From Cyclobacterium sp. 1_MG-2023 (GTDB lineage: Bacteria; Bacteroidota; Bacteroidia; Cytophagales; Cyclobacteriaceae), in the NCBI RefSeq assembly GCF_030546805.1, contig NZ_JAUOPC010000003.1, positions 466,763 through 530,762 of the forward strand: a stretch of DNA of 64,000 nt, read 5' to 3'. A program made the position numbers and the translations under genes. Under the pieces are notes generated by a model. The model worked only from the letters and a program-made list of their open reading frames with translations. It did not search any database and was not told the origin of the DNA. Below are positions 1 to 8,088 of the stretch, in pieces (position 1 is the stretch's first letter; every line of letters begins with the position of its first letter).

Positions 1-795
1 AATATAGATGAGTTCAGGTTTGTGCTCAAGAAATTTTACAAAGGAGGGGAGTATGGTAGCCTATTGAATGAAGAGGTAGATCAGTCCTTGTTTAGAGAAG
101 CATTTATCGTTTTTGAAATAGATTCCATCAAGGAGCACAAGGTGCTGTTCCCTATTGTCACCTTGATTATCATGGATGTATTCATTCAAAAAATGCGGTT
201 TCGGAGCAAGCAGCGGAAAGCACTCATCATTGAAGAAGCCTGGAAAGCCATCGCCTCACCACTTATGGCCAACTATATTCTTTACCTGTACAAGACGGTC
301 CGGAAATTCTGGGGAGAAGCCATTGTAGTGACCCAGGAGTTGGGCGACATCATAGGAAACACCGTGGTAAAAGACAGCATTGTAAACAATTCAGATACCA
401 TCATTTTGCTGGACCAGGCAAAATTCAAAGATCATTATGATGAAATAGCCTCCCTGCTTTCAATCAATGAGCATGAAAGGAAAAAGATTTTTACCATCAA
501 CCAGTTTGACAACACGGAAGGTCGGGGCAGATTCAAGGAGGTTTACATCCGAAGAGGGGCAAGCGGAGAGGTATATGGCGTAGAAGTATCCCTGCAACAG
601 TATTTGACCTATACCACTGAAAAGCCGGAAAAGGCAGCTGTGGAAATCTATACAGATCGCTTTGGTAGCTATCAGGAGGGCTTGGATCACTTTGTAAGGG
701 ATTATGAAAATTCAAAAATGGAATTGAACCGTTTTTTCTCTCTGGTCAACCAATTGGGAATTCCTTATGCAGAAAAAAAAGAATTTACTGACTAA
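1..795 (+). CDS. traG: Conjugation ATPase TraG (VirB4-like), 3' part only
   Basis: The reading frame is open from base 1, so the 5' part lies left of the window; about 264 C-terminal residues are seen. It is the conjugative-transposon TraG ATPase, the VirB4-type motor that energises the type IV mating channel at the inner membrane. The Walker B segment is visible as ALIIEEAWKAI, followed by the VirB4-type VVTQELGD stretch. The Walker A motif must lie outside the window. The gene is the first of a tightly packed rightward tra operon; the next gene begins 11 nt after its stop. The family call rests on these motifs plus the TraJ-TraK-TraM-TraN order that follows. There is no sign of damage in the visible part. 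Confidence 0.88.
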   Translation, partial: NIDEFRFVLKKFYKGGEYGSLLNEEVDQSLFREAFIVFEIDSIKEHKVLFPIVTLIIMDVFIQKMRFRSKQRKALIIEEAWKAIASPLMANYILYLYKTVRKFWGEAIVVTQELGDIIGNTVVKDSIVNNSDTIILLDQAKFKDHYDEIASLLSINEHERKKIFTINQFDNTEGRGRFKEVYIRRGASGEVYGVEVSLQQYLTYTTEKPEKAAVEIYTDRFGSYQEGLDHFVRDYENSKMELNRFFSLVNQLGIPYAEKKEFTD

Positions 796-806
796 ACAAT
801 TACAGC

Positions 807-1466
807 ATGAAAACTTTGACATTTCTTTTGTTCATTTTCACCAGCGGATGGTTGGAGGCGCAAGTTTATGTTGATCCGGCTGTTTCGGGAGCGCAGGCTA
901 CCCATGCAGCCGTGATTAACAACCAACTCAACAAGACCAATGAAAGACTGACTTTAATAGAAAAAGGTCAACTGGCTGTCACTGGAAAACTTTCCGTGGT
1001 GAATACCCTACAGGAAAAGCTTTATGCGGGATTGACCGAAGTGAGTGCTATCCTTACCAACCTAGCCAATGTGAGGGAGATTGCACGAATTGCGAGTGGC
1101 ATTTCCGGAGATGTCAGGGACATCATGGAGCTGGCCAAAGAAAATCCCGAATTTATTGTTTTCGCAGAGCAGAACGCCACAATGTTTCAGCAAAGAGCTA
1201 CTGCATTGGCTTTGGAAGTACAGCAATTTGCACTCAAAGGAGGCAAGGAAAATCTAATGGATGCAGGGGAACGAGCAAAAATCCTCAATACTATTTTAAA
1301 TGAACTACTGATCCTGAGGTCTTACTCTTATGGAATGTACCGTTCCATGCATTTTGCAAGCATGAGGGGGCTTTTCAATTCACTAAATCCTTTTCAGGGC
1401 TATATAGAAATGGACCTTGCCATAATGGATGATATCCTTAGAAAAAGAGAAACCCTTAACCGATAA
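807..1466 (+). CDS. Exported tra-operon protein, paralogue 1 of 3
   Basis: A 219-residue protein with a clear N-terminal signal peptide (MKTLTFLLFIFTSGWLEAQ, cleavage after AQ likely), so probably periplasmic. The rest looks alpha-helical, ending in a motif of the form LNPFQGYIEMDLAIMDDIL. The two following genes have the same length, a signal peptide and a similar C-terminal helix (LNPYQADIDQNLNLVNQIL in the third), so all three look like diverged tandem paralogues. The location between the VirB4-like TraG and TraJ corresponds to the TraH/TraI position of CTnDOT-type clusters. I do not recognise a specific family. A role in assembling the mating channel is inferred from operon context only. 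Confidence 0.75.
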   Translation: MKTLTFLLFIFTSGWLEAQVYVDPAVSGAQATHAAVINNQLNKTNERLTLIEKGQLAVTGKLSVVNTLQEKLYAGLTEVSAILTNLANVREIARIASGISGDVRDIMELAKENPEFIVFAEQNATMFQQRATALALEVQQFALKGGKENLMDAGERAKILNTILNELLILRSYSYGMYRSMHFASMRGLFNSLNPFQGYIEMDLAIMDDILRKRETLNR

Positions 1467-1469
1467 GCC

Positions 1470-2117
1470 ATGAAAGTCCTCCTGATCGTATTGGCACTTT
1501 CCTTCTCTTTCCCTGTGGCAGCACAGGTCAATATTGCCCTGCTGCATCAGTTGGTAGAAGACTCCAAAAATGAACACGAAAAGCAATCCGAAGCGAAGGC
1601 CAATCAAGCAAGAAACACCATTAATGAAGAAGTGAATAGAAACCTGATGGGCCAGGTCAAGGAAAAATATCGGGCAGTTCAGGAGCGATTTGCTAAGCTT
1701 CAGCTATTGGTGGAAGCTGTTGGTCTTGCCGTGTCGGCAAATCCACTTTTAAGAGCTATCATTGACCATCAGGAGCAAATTGTTTTTTATTGCCAAAGTG
1801 ATCCTTTGGTAATTCCCCTGGCATTAGAAACAGAAAAGCTATTCGTCAAGCATTCCTATTCCCTGATGAATTACCTGATAGGCTTAATGGCTTCTATTGG
1901 GGACCTCAATAAAATGAAGGTTTCCGATAGGCGCTTGTTATTGCAGCACGTTTTGCATGAGCTGAGGTCAATCAATAGACTCTCTCTGGCTACCTCTAAA
2001 AGTTTGGAGTCCTATATCCGTCAGAAATCAGGAGGGAATCCCTATCCCGAATTCCTTTTGGAAGGCTCAGAAACAGTAGATGAAATATTGAAAAACGCTC
2101 AACTGATAAAAAAATGA
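1470..2117 (+). CDS. Exported tra-operon protein, paralogue 2 of 3
   Basis: 215 residues with a signal peptide ending at VAAQ and then a charged, probably coiled-coil helical region (SKNEHEKQSEAKANQ). The C-terminal part (VDEILKNAQLIKK) aligns by eye with the end of the preceding and following genes. It starts 3 nt after the previous stop and overlaps the next gene by 4 nt (ATGA), so translation is probably coupled. Function is unknown; a periplasmic component of the conjugation machinery is inferred from the operon. It is the most divergent of the three paralogues. Confidence 0.73.
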   Translation: MKVLLIVLALSFSFPVAAQVNIALLHQLVEDSKNEHEKQSEAKANQARNTINEEVNRNLMGQVKEKYRAVQERFAKLQLLVEAVGLAVSANPLLRAIIDHQEQIVFYCQSDPLVIPLALETEKLFVKHSYSLMNYLIGLMASIGDLNKMKVSDRRLLLQHVLHELRSINRLSLATSKSLESYIRQKSGGNPYPEFLLEGSETVDEILKNAQLIKK

Positions 2118-2773
2118 AACAACTTCTGATCTTCTTTCTTTTGGCTAATTCCTTTCCGCTGTCAGCTCAAACGGTGGTATTTGACCGTGAGCATTTTTTG
2201 ATTGTAAACGAAAATGCTGCCATCAGAAATGTATCAGAAATTGGCTACCAGGAAAGCCTTACGAGAATTCAGGAAAATACCGATGACATTGGCTTGAATG
2301 TGTCCAGCCTTGCACTGGTAGAAACCATGATTTACCGGTCCTTGGGCCAGGTAAATGAAGGGCTGAAGGATGCCATTCAGGTAAAACAGATAGGGAAGAC
2401 GTTGCAAAGAATCTATTCTTTAAGCGATGAAACCATGACCATTGCTTCTAAGAACCCTGTTCTACTCCTTTTTGCTGAAGCCTATATTCGCCAAGCAAAG
2501 GAAAGAAGTTTTTTACTGGTATCAGAGGTTTCGGCTTTTGTTCTGGCTGAAGGCAAAAATTTACTGATTAACCTCAATGTGAGGGATCAATTGTTGGTGA
2601 AAATCCAGAATGAAATTGACCTCATTGCCAGCTACCTTCTGGCAGTGAGAAATTCCATGTATTGGGCAAATATCAATGGTGTACTAAAAAGACTTAATCC
2701 TTACCAGGCAGATATCGATCAGAACCTAAATCTAGTCAACCAAATCCTTATCCATAAACAAAGCCTTCGATGA
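2114..2773 (+). CDS. Exported tra-operon protein, paralogue 3 of 3
   Basis: 219 residues with a signal peptide (cleavage after SAQ likely) and a helical body. The mid-region ASKNPVLLLFAEAYIRQAKE corresponds to AKENPEFIVFAEQNATMFQQ of the first paralogue, which supports common descent. Both ends overlap neighbouring genes by 4 nt (ATGA), typical of a translationally coupled operon. No enzymatic motif is visible. It is probably a structural periplasmic part of the transfer apparatus; this is inference from position and shared architecture. Confidence 0.74.
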   Translation: MKQLLIFFLLANSFPLSAQTVVFDREHFLIVNENAAIRNVSEIGYQESLTRIQENTDDIGLNVSSLALVETMIYRSLGQVNEGLKDAIQVKQIGKTLQRIYSLSDETMTIASKNPVLLLFAEAYIRQAKERSFLLVSEVSAFVLAEGKNLLINLNVRDQLLVKIQNEIDLIASYLLAVRNSMYWANINGVLKRLNPYQADIDQNLNLVNQILIHKQSLR

Positions 2774-3570
2774 ATAAGAAAAGAAAAATTAAAATATTAA
2801 TCCTTGGACTATTCTTACTTAATATGACTATAGCTATAGCACAGACACCAATTCAGGACAAAGCGGTTGTTGCACAACAGGAAAGGATGGTATTCAAGCA
2901 ATGGGATGAAGACCGTTTCCTTCCCGGTCCTAAGCGCTTTCTGGGTATTCCTACGAATTCCAATTGGTTTTTAACCTGGGCCTTGCATCCCGATTATCCC
3001 GATCTGGACAGAAGACCTCTTTCTACTTCCGGGGAGCAGACCCAAAGACTTGGATTGGCCGCTGCCATGAAAATCTCCTCAGATTATTACAAACAGCAAG
3101 CTGATACGGTTAAAAATATGGCACTTCGGGAGATAAAGCGCATATCCGGTGCCTTGTCAGGATCAGACCCATTGTACTTACTCTATTACAAAAATGAGCT
3201 CGCTCCGCTTGACAATATTGAAACCCATGCTTTCCAAAACAGTGCCACAGAGGTAAAGGAATATATGCTTCAAAATGGTGCATATGACTGGTACCTGGAA
3301 AGGATGAATAGTCTTGAAGAAAGGTACGGGTTTGCAAAAACGCAAGATATGGAAAGAGGGCAACGAATGCTTATGTACCACAGGATTTTATTGGATCTGA
3401 GGAAACTCCAAAGCAACTGGGAGTACAAATTGGCCCTATCACAGAAAATGCTGGCTTTCCGGAATAGCATGATAAAAAGGCAAAACAGCAAAGGACAATT
3501 ATTGGAGCAAGCAGATCAAGAGGAAGAAATCCTTTCTGGAATTTTACAAAGAAGAATCATACTGCGATGA
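2770..3570 (+). CDS. Exported tra-operon protein of unknown function
   Basis: 266 residues beginning with a hydrophobic signal sequence (about residues 8-25, ending AIAQ). The mature part contains a Trp/Pro-rich segment (PGPKRFLGIPTNSNWFLTW) and a long charged helical C-terminus. It overlaps both flanking genes by 4 nt. It lacks the C-terminal motif shared by the three preceding paralogues and appears unrelated to them. By position directly before TraJ it could be the TraI/TraH-type accessory protein of the mating apparatus, but I cannot assign it from sequence. Confidence 0.72.
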   Translation: MNKKRKIKILILGLFLLNMTIAIAQTPIQDKAVVAQQERMVFKQWDEDRFLPGPKRFLGIPTNSNWFLTWALHPDYPDLDRRPLSTSGEQTQRLGLAAAMKISSDYYKQQADTVKNMALREIKRISGALSGSDPLYLLYYKNELAPLDNIETHAFQNSATEVKEYMLQNGAYDWYLERMNSLEERYGFAKTQDMERGQRMLMYHRILLDLRKLQSNWEYKLALSQKMLAFRNSMIKRQNSKGQLLEQADQEEEILSGILQRRIILR

Positions 3571-4739
3571 AAAAAACTGGAACCACACACATTTTTATCC
3601 TTTTGATGCTACCCATGGCACATGGCCAGGTACCCGTTCCCCCAGAAGAGTACAAGGAAGCCATTTCCTTTCTACAGGGAAATGGTGTATATGATCGAGG
3701 AGTCATGCGTTTTTTTGAAGGAATGCGCGATTATGCCTATTCTCATTTTGGACCATTTATACAGGATGCCCAGGCCCTGGCCTGCATTTTTATGCTGATT
3801 TTCTTTTCGATTAAATCTTATGAAATGATGGTGGGGGATAAGAAAATGGAAATCATGCCACTTTTGAGACCATTTGGCTTGTTGATGCTGACCATGTGGT
3901 GGGGCATGTTCTGTAGGATAATTGCTTTTCCCACCGACCTGATTTCCGCAAAAACAGAAGCCATGTTTTCTACCCAAAACGAACGGATCAATGCCTTAAG
4001 GCTGGACCGTGCGGTGTATATTATTCAGGTGGCTGACAAAATGGTTGAATACCAGGCAACCACTGAATTGGCATCCCAACAAGCCGAGGAAGCAGACAAA
4101 GGCCTGGGTACAGTGATGGTGGATGGGGTCAAAGGCTTTTTTACCGACAATGTATATGGCCCGCTGGTACAGATGAAAATTAGGATGCAGACCAATATGC
4201 AGCTATTGGTCACCCAGTTGCTGGAATTATTGGCCATCTGGATTTTAAGAATCTGTGTCTATTTTGTTTTTTTCATTCAAATCATCTATTCAACAATTCT
4301 GGTGATTTTGGGTCCCTTTTCATTGGCCGTAAGCGTGTTGCCGGCCTTTCGGGATGCCTTTACCACATGGATTGCCCGTTTTGTAGCAGTCAATCTGTAT
4401 GTGGGCATTGCCTATCTGGTTTTATACGTGTGTGGGTTGATGCAGGAATATGCGTTTCTACAGGAAATTCAGAAATATGAAGCACTGCTGGATACCTCCG
4501 GTGGAGATGAAGTTTTGTCCAAATTGGCATGGATGGCAGGAAATGGCATTCTTTCCTTTGGCTTGGTCATCGTAAGTTTTTTGGTGGGAGCAATCGCTAT
4601 CACCACAGTACCCTCCATCTCCACCTGGATCATCAGTACCTCGGGTGTTACCTCAGCTTCCGCCACTATGGGAAGGACGGGTTCCACTCTTAGCAGAACG
4701 GCTTCCCGGATGTCAGTTAGAGGGATTTTAGGAAAATAA
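3567..4739 (+). CDS. traJ: Conjugative transposon TraJ (VirB6-like) inner-membrane protein
   Basis: 390 residues with a signal-like start and at least five hydrophobic segments (about residues 75-90, 100-115, 220-255, 270-290 and 325-350), the usual layout of the TraJ/VirB6 polytopic channel component. The region ILRICVYFVFFIQIIYSTIL followed by a Gly-Pro-Phe turn is characteristic. The tail is Ser/Thr/Arg rich and probably cytoplasmic. The start overlaps the previous stop (ATGA) and the gene is followed by traK after 11 nt. It would form part of the inner-membrane pore through which DNA passes. Confidence 0.85.
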   Translation: MKKTGTTHIFILLMLPMAHGQVPVPPEEYKEAISFLQGNGVYDRGVMRFFEGMRDYAYSHFGPFIQDAQALACIFMLIFFSIKSYEMMVGDKKMEIMPLLRPFGLLMLTMWWGMFCRIIAFPTDLISAKTEAMFSTQNERINALRLDRAVYIIQVADKMVEYQATTELASQQAEEADKGLGTVMVDGVKGFFTDNVYGPLVQMKIRMQTNMQLLVTQLLELLAIWILRICVYFVFFIQIIYSTILVILGPFSLAVSVLPAFRDAFTTWIARFVAVNLYVGIAYLVLYVCGLMQEYAFLQEIQKYEALLDTSGGDEVLSKLAWMAGNGILSFGLVIVSFLVGAIAITTVPSISTWIISTSGVTSASATMGRTGSTLSRTASRMSVRGILGK

Positions 4740-4750
4740 ATTTCAATACC

Positions 4751-5362
4751 ATGATCATTAAAAACATAGAATCGAAAATTAAACTAGCTACTTATTTGTC
4801 CTTAGGGAGCTTTATTACTGCCGTTATAATCTGTATTGGAGTTTCATTTTTTGCTTACAAGCAAGTGTCCAATGCAAGGCAATCCATTTATATCCTGGAC
4901 AACAATATCCCCATTCTGGCCAAACAGACAAATATGCAAATGAACAGGGCTGCCGAATACAGGGCAGCAGTGGACCTGTTTCACAGCCTGTTTTTCTCGC
5001 TGACTCCGGATGACAAACACATTGAATACCAAATGAAAAAGGCCATGTACCTGGCAGATGAATCAGGTGTGCTGCAATACAACAACCTGAAAGAAAGGGG
5101 CTATTTTAATTCCATTCTCAGTTCCAGTTCGGTACTGACCCTACAGACGGATTCCATTGCCCTGGAACCCAGCAATAAATTTACTTTCTATGGCAAGCAG
5201 AAAATCGAAAGGAGAAGTGCCACAATCACCAGGTCCCTGATTACAGAAGGGTATTTGATGGATATCCCAAGATCAGAAAACAACAGCCATGGAGTTTTGA
5301 TCACCAATTGGAAAACACTGGAAAACAAAGACCTAAGCCATGTTTCGAAAAACACCTTCTAA
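4751..5362 (+). CDS. traK: Conjugative transposon TraK (VirB8-like)
   Basis: 203 residues starting MIIKNIESKIKLATYLSLG, a typical TraK N-terminus, with a single membrane-spanning segment at about residues 14-36 and a periplasmic domain thereafter. TraK is the VirB8-like bitopic scaffold of the mating channel. It lies between traJ and a TraL-like gene, the conserved CTnDOT order. The length matches the family (about 200 residues). The next gene starts inside its 3' end, a 23-nt overlap in another frame. Confidence 0.87.
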   Translation: MIIKNIESKIKLATYLSLGSFITAVIICIGVSFFAYKQVSNARQSIYILDNNIPILAKQTNMQMNRAAEYRAAVDLFHSLFFSLTPDDKHIEYQMKKAMYLADESGVLQYNNLKERGYFNSILSSSSVLTLQTDSIALEPSNKFTFYGKQKIERRSATITRSLITEGYLMDIPRSENNSHGVLITNWKTLENKDLSHVSKNTF

Positions 5363-5780
5363 GAATAAAACGCTCTTCACAGAAATAAGAAAGGAGTTCA
5401 GTACCCTGCATGATAGGGGAAGAAAACGCATCAGTAAAATATTGGATAAGTATCCCAAACAATGCTTTTCGGGGATGGTGTTCAGCCTTCTTGTTTCTGC
5501 TTTGCTCGCTTTTTTCATCCTGCCTTTTAATGGTTCTAAACAACCGGAACCACGCCAACTTATGGAGGAGGCTAAAGTACTGGGATCCGGAGTAGCTGAT
5601 GAAGTTTCTGCGCTTTTTAAAATTGGTAATGAGGCAAAGAGAATAGGGCAGCTAAAGCATGAAGTAGAAAGAATAATTGCTCAGGAAAAAATTAATGTAC
5701 AAGACAGCATTTTTCTTGAAAATGCCATTTCTGAACTTGAAAAGTATCAAAAATTAAACTCAAAAGACCATGAAGATTGA
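5340..5780 (+). CDS. TraL-like small membrane protein
   Basis: 146 residues with a basic N-terminus, one membrane segment (about residues 45-65, FSLLVSALLAFFILPF) and a charged helical C-terminal tail that may be coiled coil. It overlaps traK by 23 nt and traM by 11 nt. It sits exactly where TraL lies in CTnDOT-type clusters, between TraK and TraM, but is longer than some TraL proteins. The assignment is therefore mainly positional; it is likely an inner-membrane accessory of the mating complex. Confidence 0.65.
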   Translation: MFRKTPSKNKTLFTEIRKEFSTLHDRGRKRISKILDKYPKQCFSGMVFSLLVSALLAFFILPFNGSKQPEPRQLMEEAKVLGSGVADEVSALFKIGNEAKRIGQLKHEVERIIAQEKINVQDSIFLENAISELEKYQKLNSKDHED

Positions 5781-6966
5781 CTTCAAACAACCAAAATATA
5801 TCTTGCCGCTGATACTGTTGCCCTTTATGCTTTTGCTGAATTCTGGCATGCAGTCTTTTTATAGCGAAGAAGAAAAGGAAGATGACAGTGGAAAAGCAGA
5901 CCTGCAGGAAAGTGTAGGAAAGGTTTCTGATCAGGTTCGAAACCGGGGTATCGATGGCAAACTCGATGCATTCAGGTCCAGATACAAAAGAGCGGATGGG
6001 TACACAGCCATCAAAAACATGAGGGTTGAAGTCGAACAGGAAGATGAAATCCTTTCCCAATACAATGAAGCAGAAAAAAGGATGCTGGATTCCATTGATT
6101 TGGCTTTAAAAAACACCCTTAACCAACCTGGTCCACAAATAGAAAGTAGACCAGCGTCTGATTTGGAAGTCAAAAAGAATCCTTCTGCCCAAACCGACGA
6201 AGATGAACTTATTCTTCAGGCAATTAATCAAATGGAAAGCCAACAGGATACCAAAGAGGAGCCAAGGTATGCCGATCCCATGGACCTTTTTCGGGCTCAA
6301 ATGGCCCTTGTGGATTCCATCTCAAAAGCCAATGATCCAGCACTTCAAGTTGCTGAAACCGAAATTGAAAGGGAGACCCAAGTTCCCCAAAAACCCAGGC
6401 TAAAGGTTTCCAAGACCAGCCATACAGATAAACATTTCAATACCGTAAGGAAAGTTTCCCAAAGTTCTTTCATCCAGGCAATCGTTGATCAGGAAATCCG
6501 CAAAGGTACTTTGGGGGAAAGAATCAGGATCCGCTTACTGGAAGATATTCAGATCGGTGCAAGGGAACTTCCTAAAGGGACCTACCTCTATGCTTGGATC
6601 AGTGGCTATGAGGCACAACGAGTAAAATTGACTGTCAGCAGTGTGATGGTTGGAAATGAAATTTTACCCATTGCCTTAAATATCTATGATCAAGACGGCA
6701 TGGAAGGGCTGTATGTACCTGCCAGTTCCTTTAGGGAATTTTCAAAAGACCTCGGAGGCAATGTTACAGGAGGGATGAACCTTCAGATGAATCAAGGAGC
6801 CTCTTCCATGAATCAAATGTACTTGTCCGCCCTTCAAAAAGTTTTTACCTCCAGTTCCCAGGCCATGTCCAAACGGATTCGGCAAAACAAGGCCAACTTA
6901 AAATATGGCACTGTCATCTATCTTATTGATCCGGAACAATTGAACCCGGACATTCTTTCAAACTAA
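5770..6966 (+). CDS. traM: Conjugative transposon TraM (VirB10-like)
   Basis: 398 residues: a short cytoplasmic N-terminus, one membrane segment (about residues 11-25), a long charged low-complexity periplasmic linker (about 30-215) and a conserved C-terminal domain (about 220-398). The C-terminal domain carries the TraM-type GERIRIRLLEDI and YLYAWISGYEAQRVKLTV patterns. VirB10-like proteins connect the inner and outer membrane parts of the channel. It starts 11 nt before the end of the TraL-like gene, and traN follows after 13 nt. Length and layout are normal for the family. Confidence 0.9.
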   Translation: MKIDFKQPKYILPLILLPFMLLLNSGMQSFYSEEEKEDDSGKADLQESVGKVSDQVRNRGIDGKLDAFRSRYKRADGYTAIKNMRVEVEQEDEILSQYNEAEKRMLDSIDLALKNTLNQPGPQIESRPASDLEVKKNPSAQTDEDELILQAINQMESQQDTKEEPRYADPMDLFRAQMALVDSISKANDPALQVAETEIERETQVPQKPRLKVSKTSHTDKHFNTVRKVSQSSFIQAIVDQEIRKGTLGERIRIRLLEDIQIGARELPKGTYLYAWISGYEAQRVKLTVSSVMVGNEILPIALNIYDQDGMEGLYVPASSFREFSKDLGGNVTGGMNLQMNQGASSMNQMYLSALQKVFTSSSQAMSKRIRQNKANLKYGTVIYLIDPEQLNPDILSN

Positions 6967-6979
6967 AACCCATAATGAT

Positions 6980-7822
6980 ATGAAAAGATTAATCATAATA
7001 ATGTGCCTTTGCAACCTATTGGGCTTTGCAACAATTGCCCAGGAAAATGGTGCTAACCATTCCCATTCCAATAGAGAAAAGTTATACATCCGAGAAAACA
7101 TAACCCTCCATTTTAATTCTCCCGAACCGATACAGTATGTAGATATTTCCAGCGAAGGACTGGTGGGTGATTTGCCTTTGGACAATGTTTTCCGTATTAA
7201 AATGCAGGAAATCAGTGCAGCAGACAATATGGAATCTAAGCAGAATCTTGGAGTAGTGACCATTGTCGGCCAGAAGTTCATAGCCCAATATGAAGTGCAA
7301 TATGCTTCAGGCAATCAGGATTTGCCCACATTGCTAGAAATCACCCCTGAAAACATGAGTCCTTTAGGTATTGGGCTGGTACCGCTTACTCAAAATGAAT
7401 TGAGAGAGTTTTCTATGGATGCCTATAAGAGAAAAGAGGATGAAACTGGCCTTTACAATTCCCAATATGGCATCACTGGCAATGTCAACCATATCCATAC
7501 CCTGGATGATTACATTTTTCTGGACATTACCTACACCAATGAAACCAATCTGAAATTTGATGTTGACCAGATCAGGTTTAGAGTAGAAGACAAAAAAATA
7601 GCTAAGGCTACCAATGTACAGTCCATAGAAATGGAGCCTGTATTTACCCTTTTTGAAAAGGAAAACTTCAAACGGAAGTATCGAAACATTTATGTGTTGG
7701 AAAAATTTTCCTTTCCCAATAACAAGGTGCTTTCCATAGAACTAACCGAAAAACAATTGTCCGGAAGAAATTTGATACTTGAAATCGATTATTTCGACCT
7801 ACTGAGTGCAGACACTTTATAG
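6980..7822 (+). CDS. traN: Conjugative transposon TraN (VirB9-like, DUF4138)
   Basis: 280 residues with a signal peptide (cleavage near AIAQ) and a beta-rich body, matching the TraN/DUF4138 family. TraN is the VirB9-like outer-membrane-proximal partner of TraM. The motif region NHIHTLDDYIFLDITYTNET is typical of the second domain. It is the last gene before a 266-nt gap (7823-8088) in which I see no convincing gene; TraO to TraQ homologues of CTnDOT are not present here. The gene looks intact. Confidence 0.88.
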   Translation: MKRLIIIMCLCNLLGFATIAQENGANHSHSNREKLYIRENITLHFNSPEPIQYVDISSEGLVGDLPLDNVFRIKMQEISAADNMESKQNLGVVTIVGQKFIAQYEVQYASGNQDLPTLLEITPENMSPLGIGLVPLTQNELREFSMDAYKRKEDETGLYNSQYGITGNVNHIHTLDDYIFLDITYTNETNLKFDVDQIRFRVEDKKIAKATNVQSIEMEPVFTLFEKENFKRKYRNIYVLEKFSFPNNKVLSIELTEKQLSGRNLILEIDYFDLLSADTL

Positions 7823-8088
7823 GAATTCCTTTAACAGTGTGATTAGTATCTATTAGAGGTCTGATCAAAAGTAGATTGTAAATGAGGAATCGCCAGATAG
7901 GGTAGAACTGCATGCCCTTCAATTCCTTAATCTACTTCCTATAAACCAGGTGCATTTTAGCTCCCTTAATACGGTTTTGGGATTTATAAAAGTGAATGAA
8001 ATTGGGGACTGAAATCAGACATTGCCTATCAACAAGGCGCAACGGGCCATTGTGATGTTAGTTTATGTTATCTAAAAACCTGAAATAA

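Noticed and set aside
7823..8088. Possible TraO/TraP gene between traN and the coupling protein
   Set aside because: All frames are broken by stops and no start or protein-like pattern is seen.
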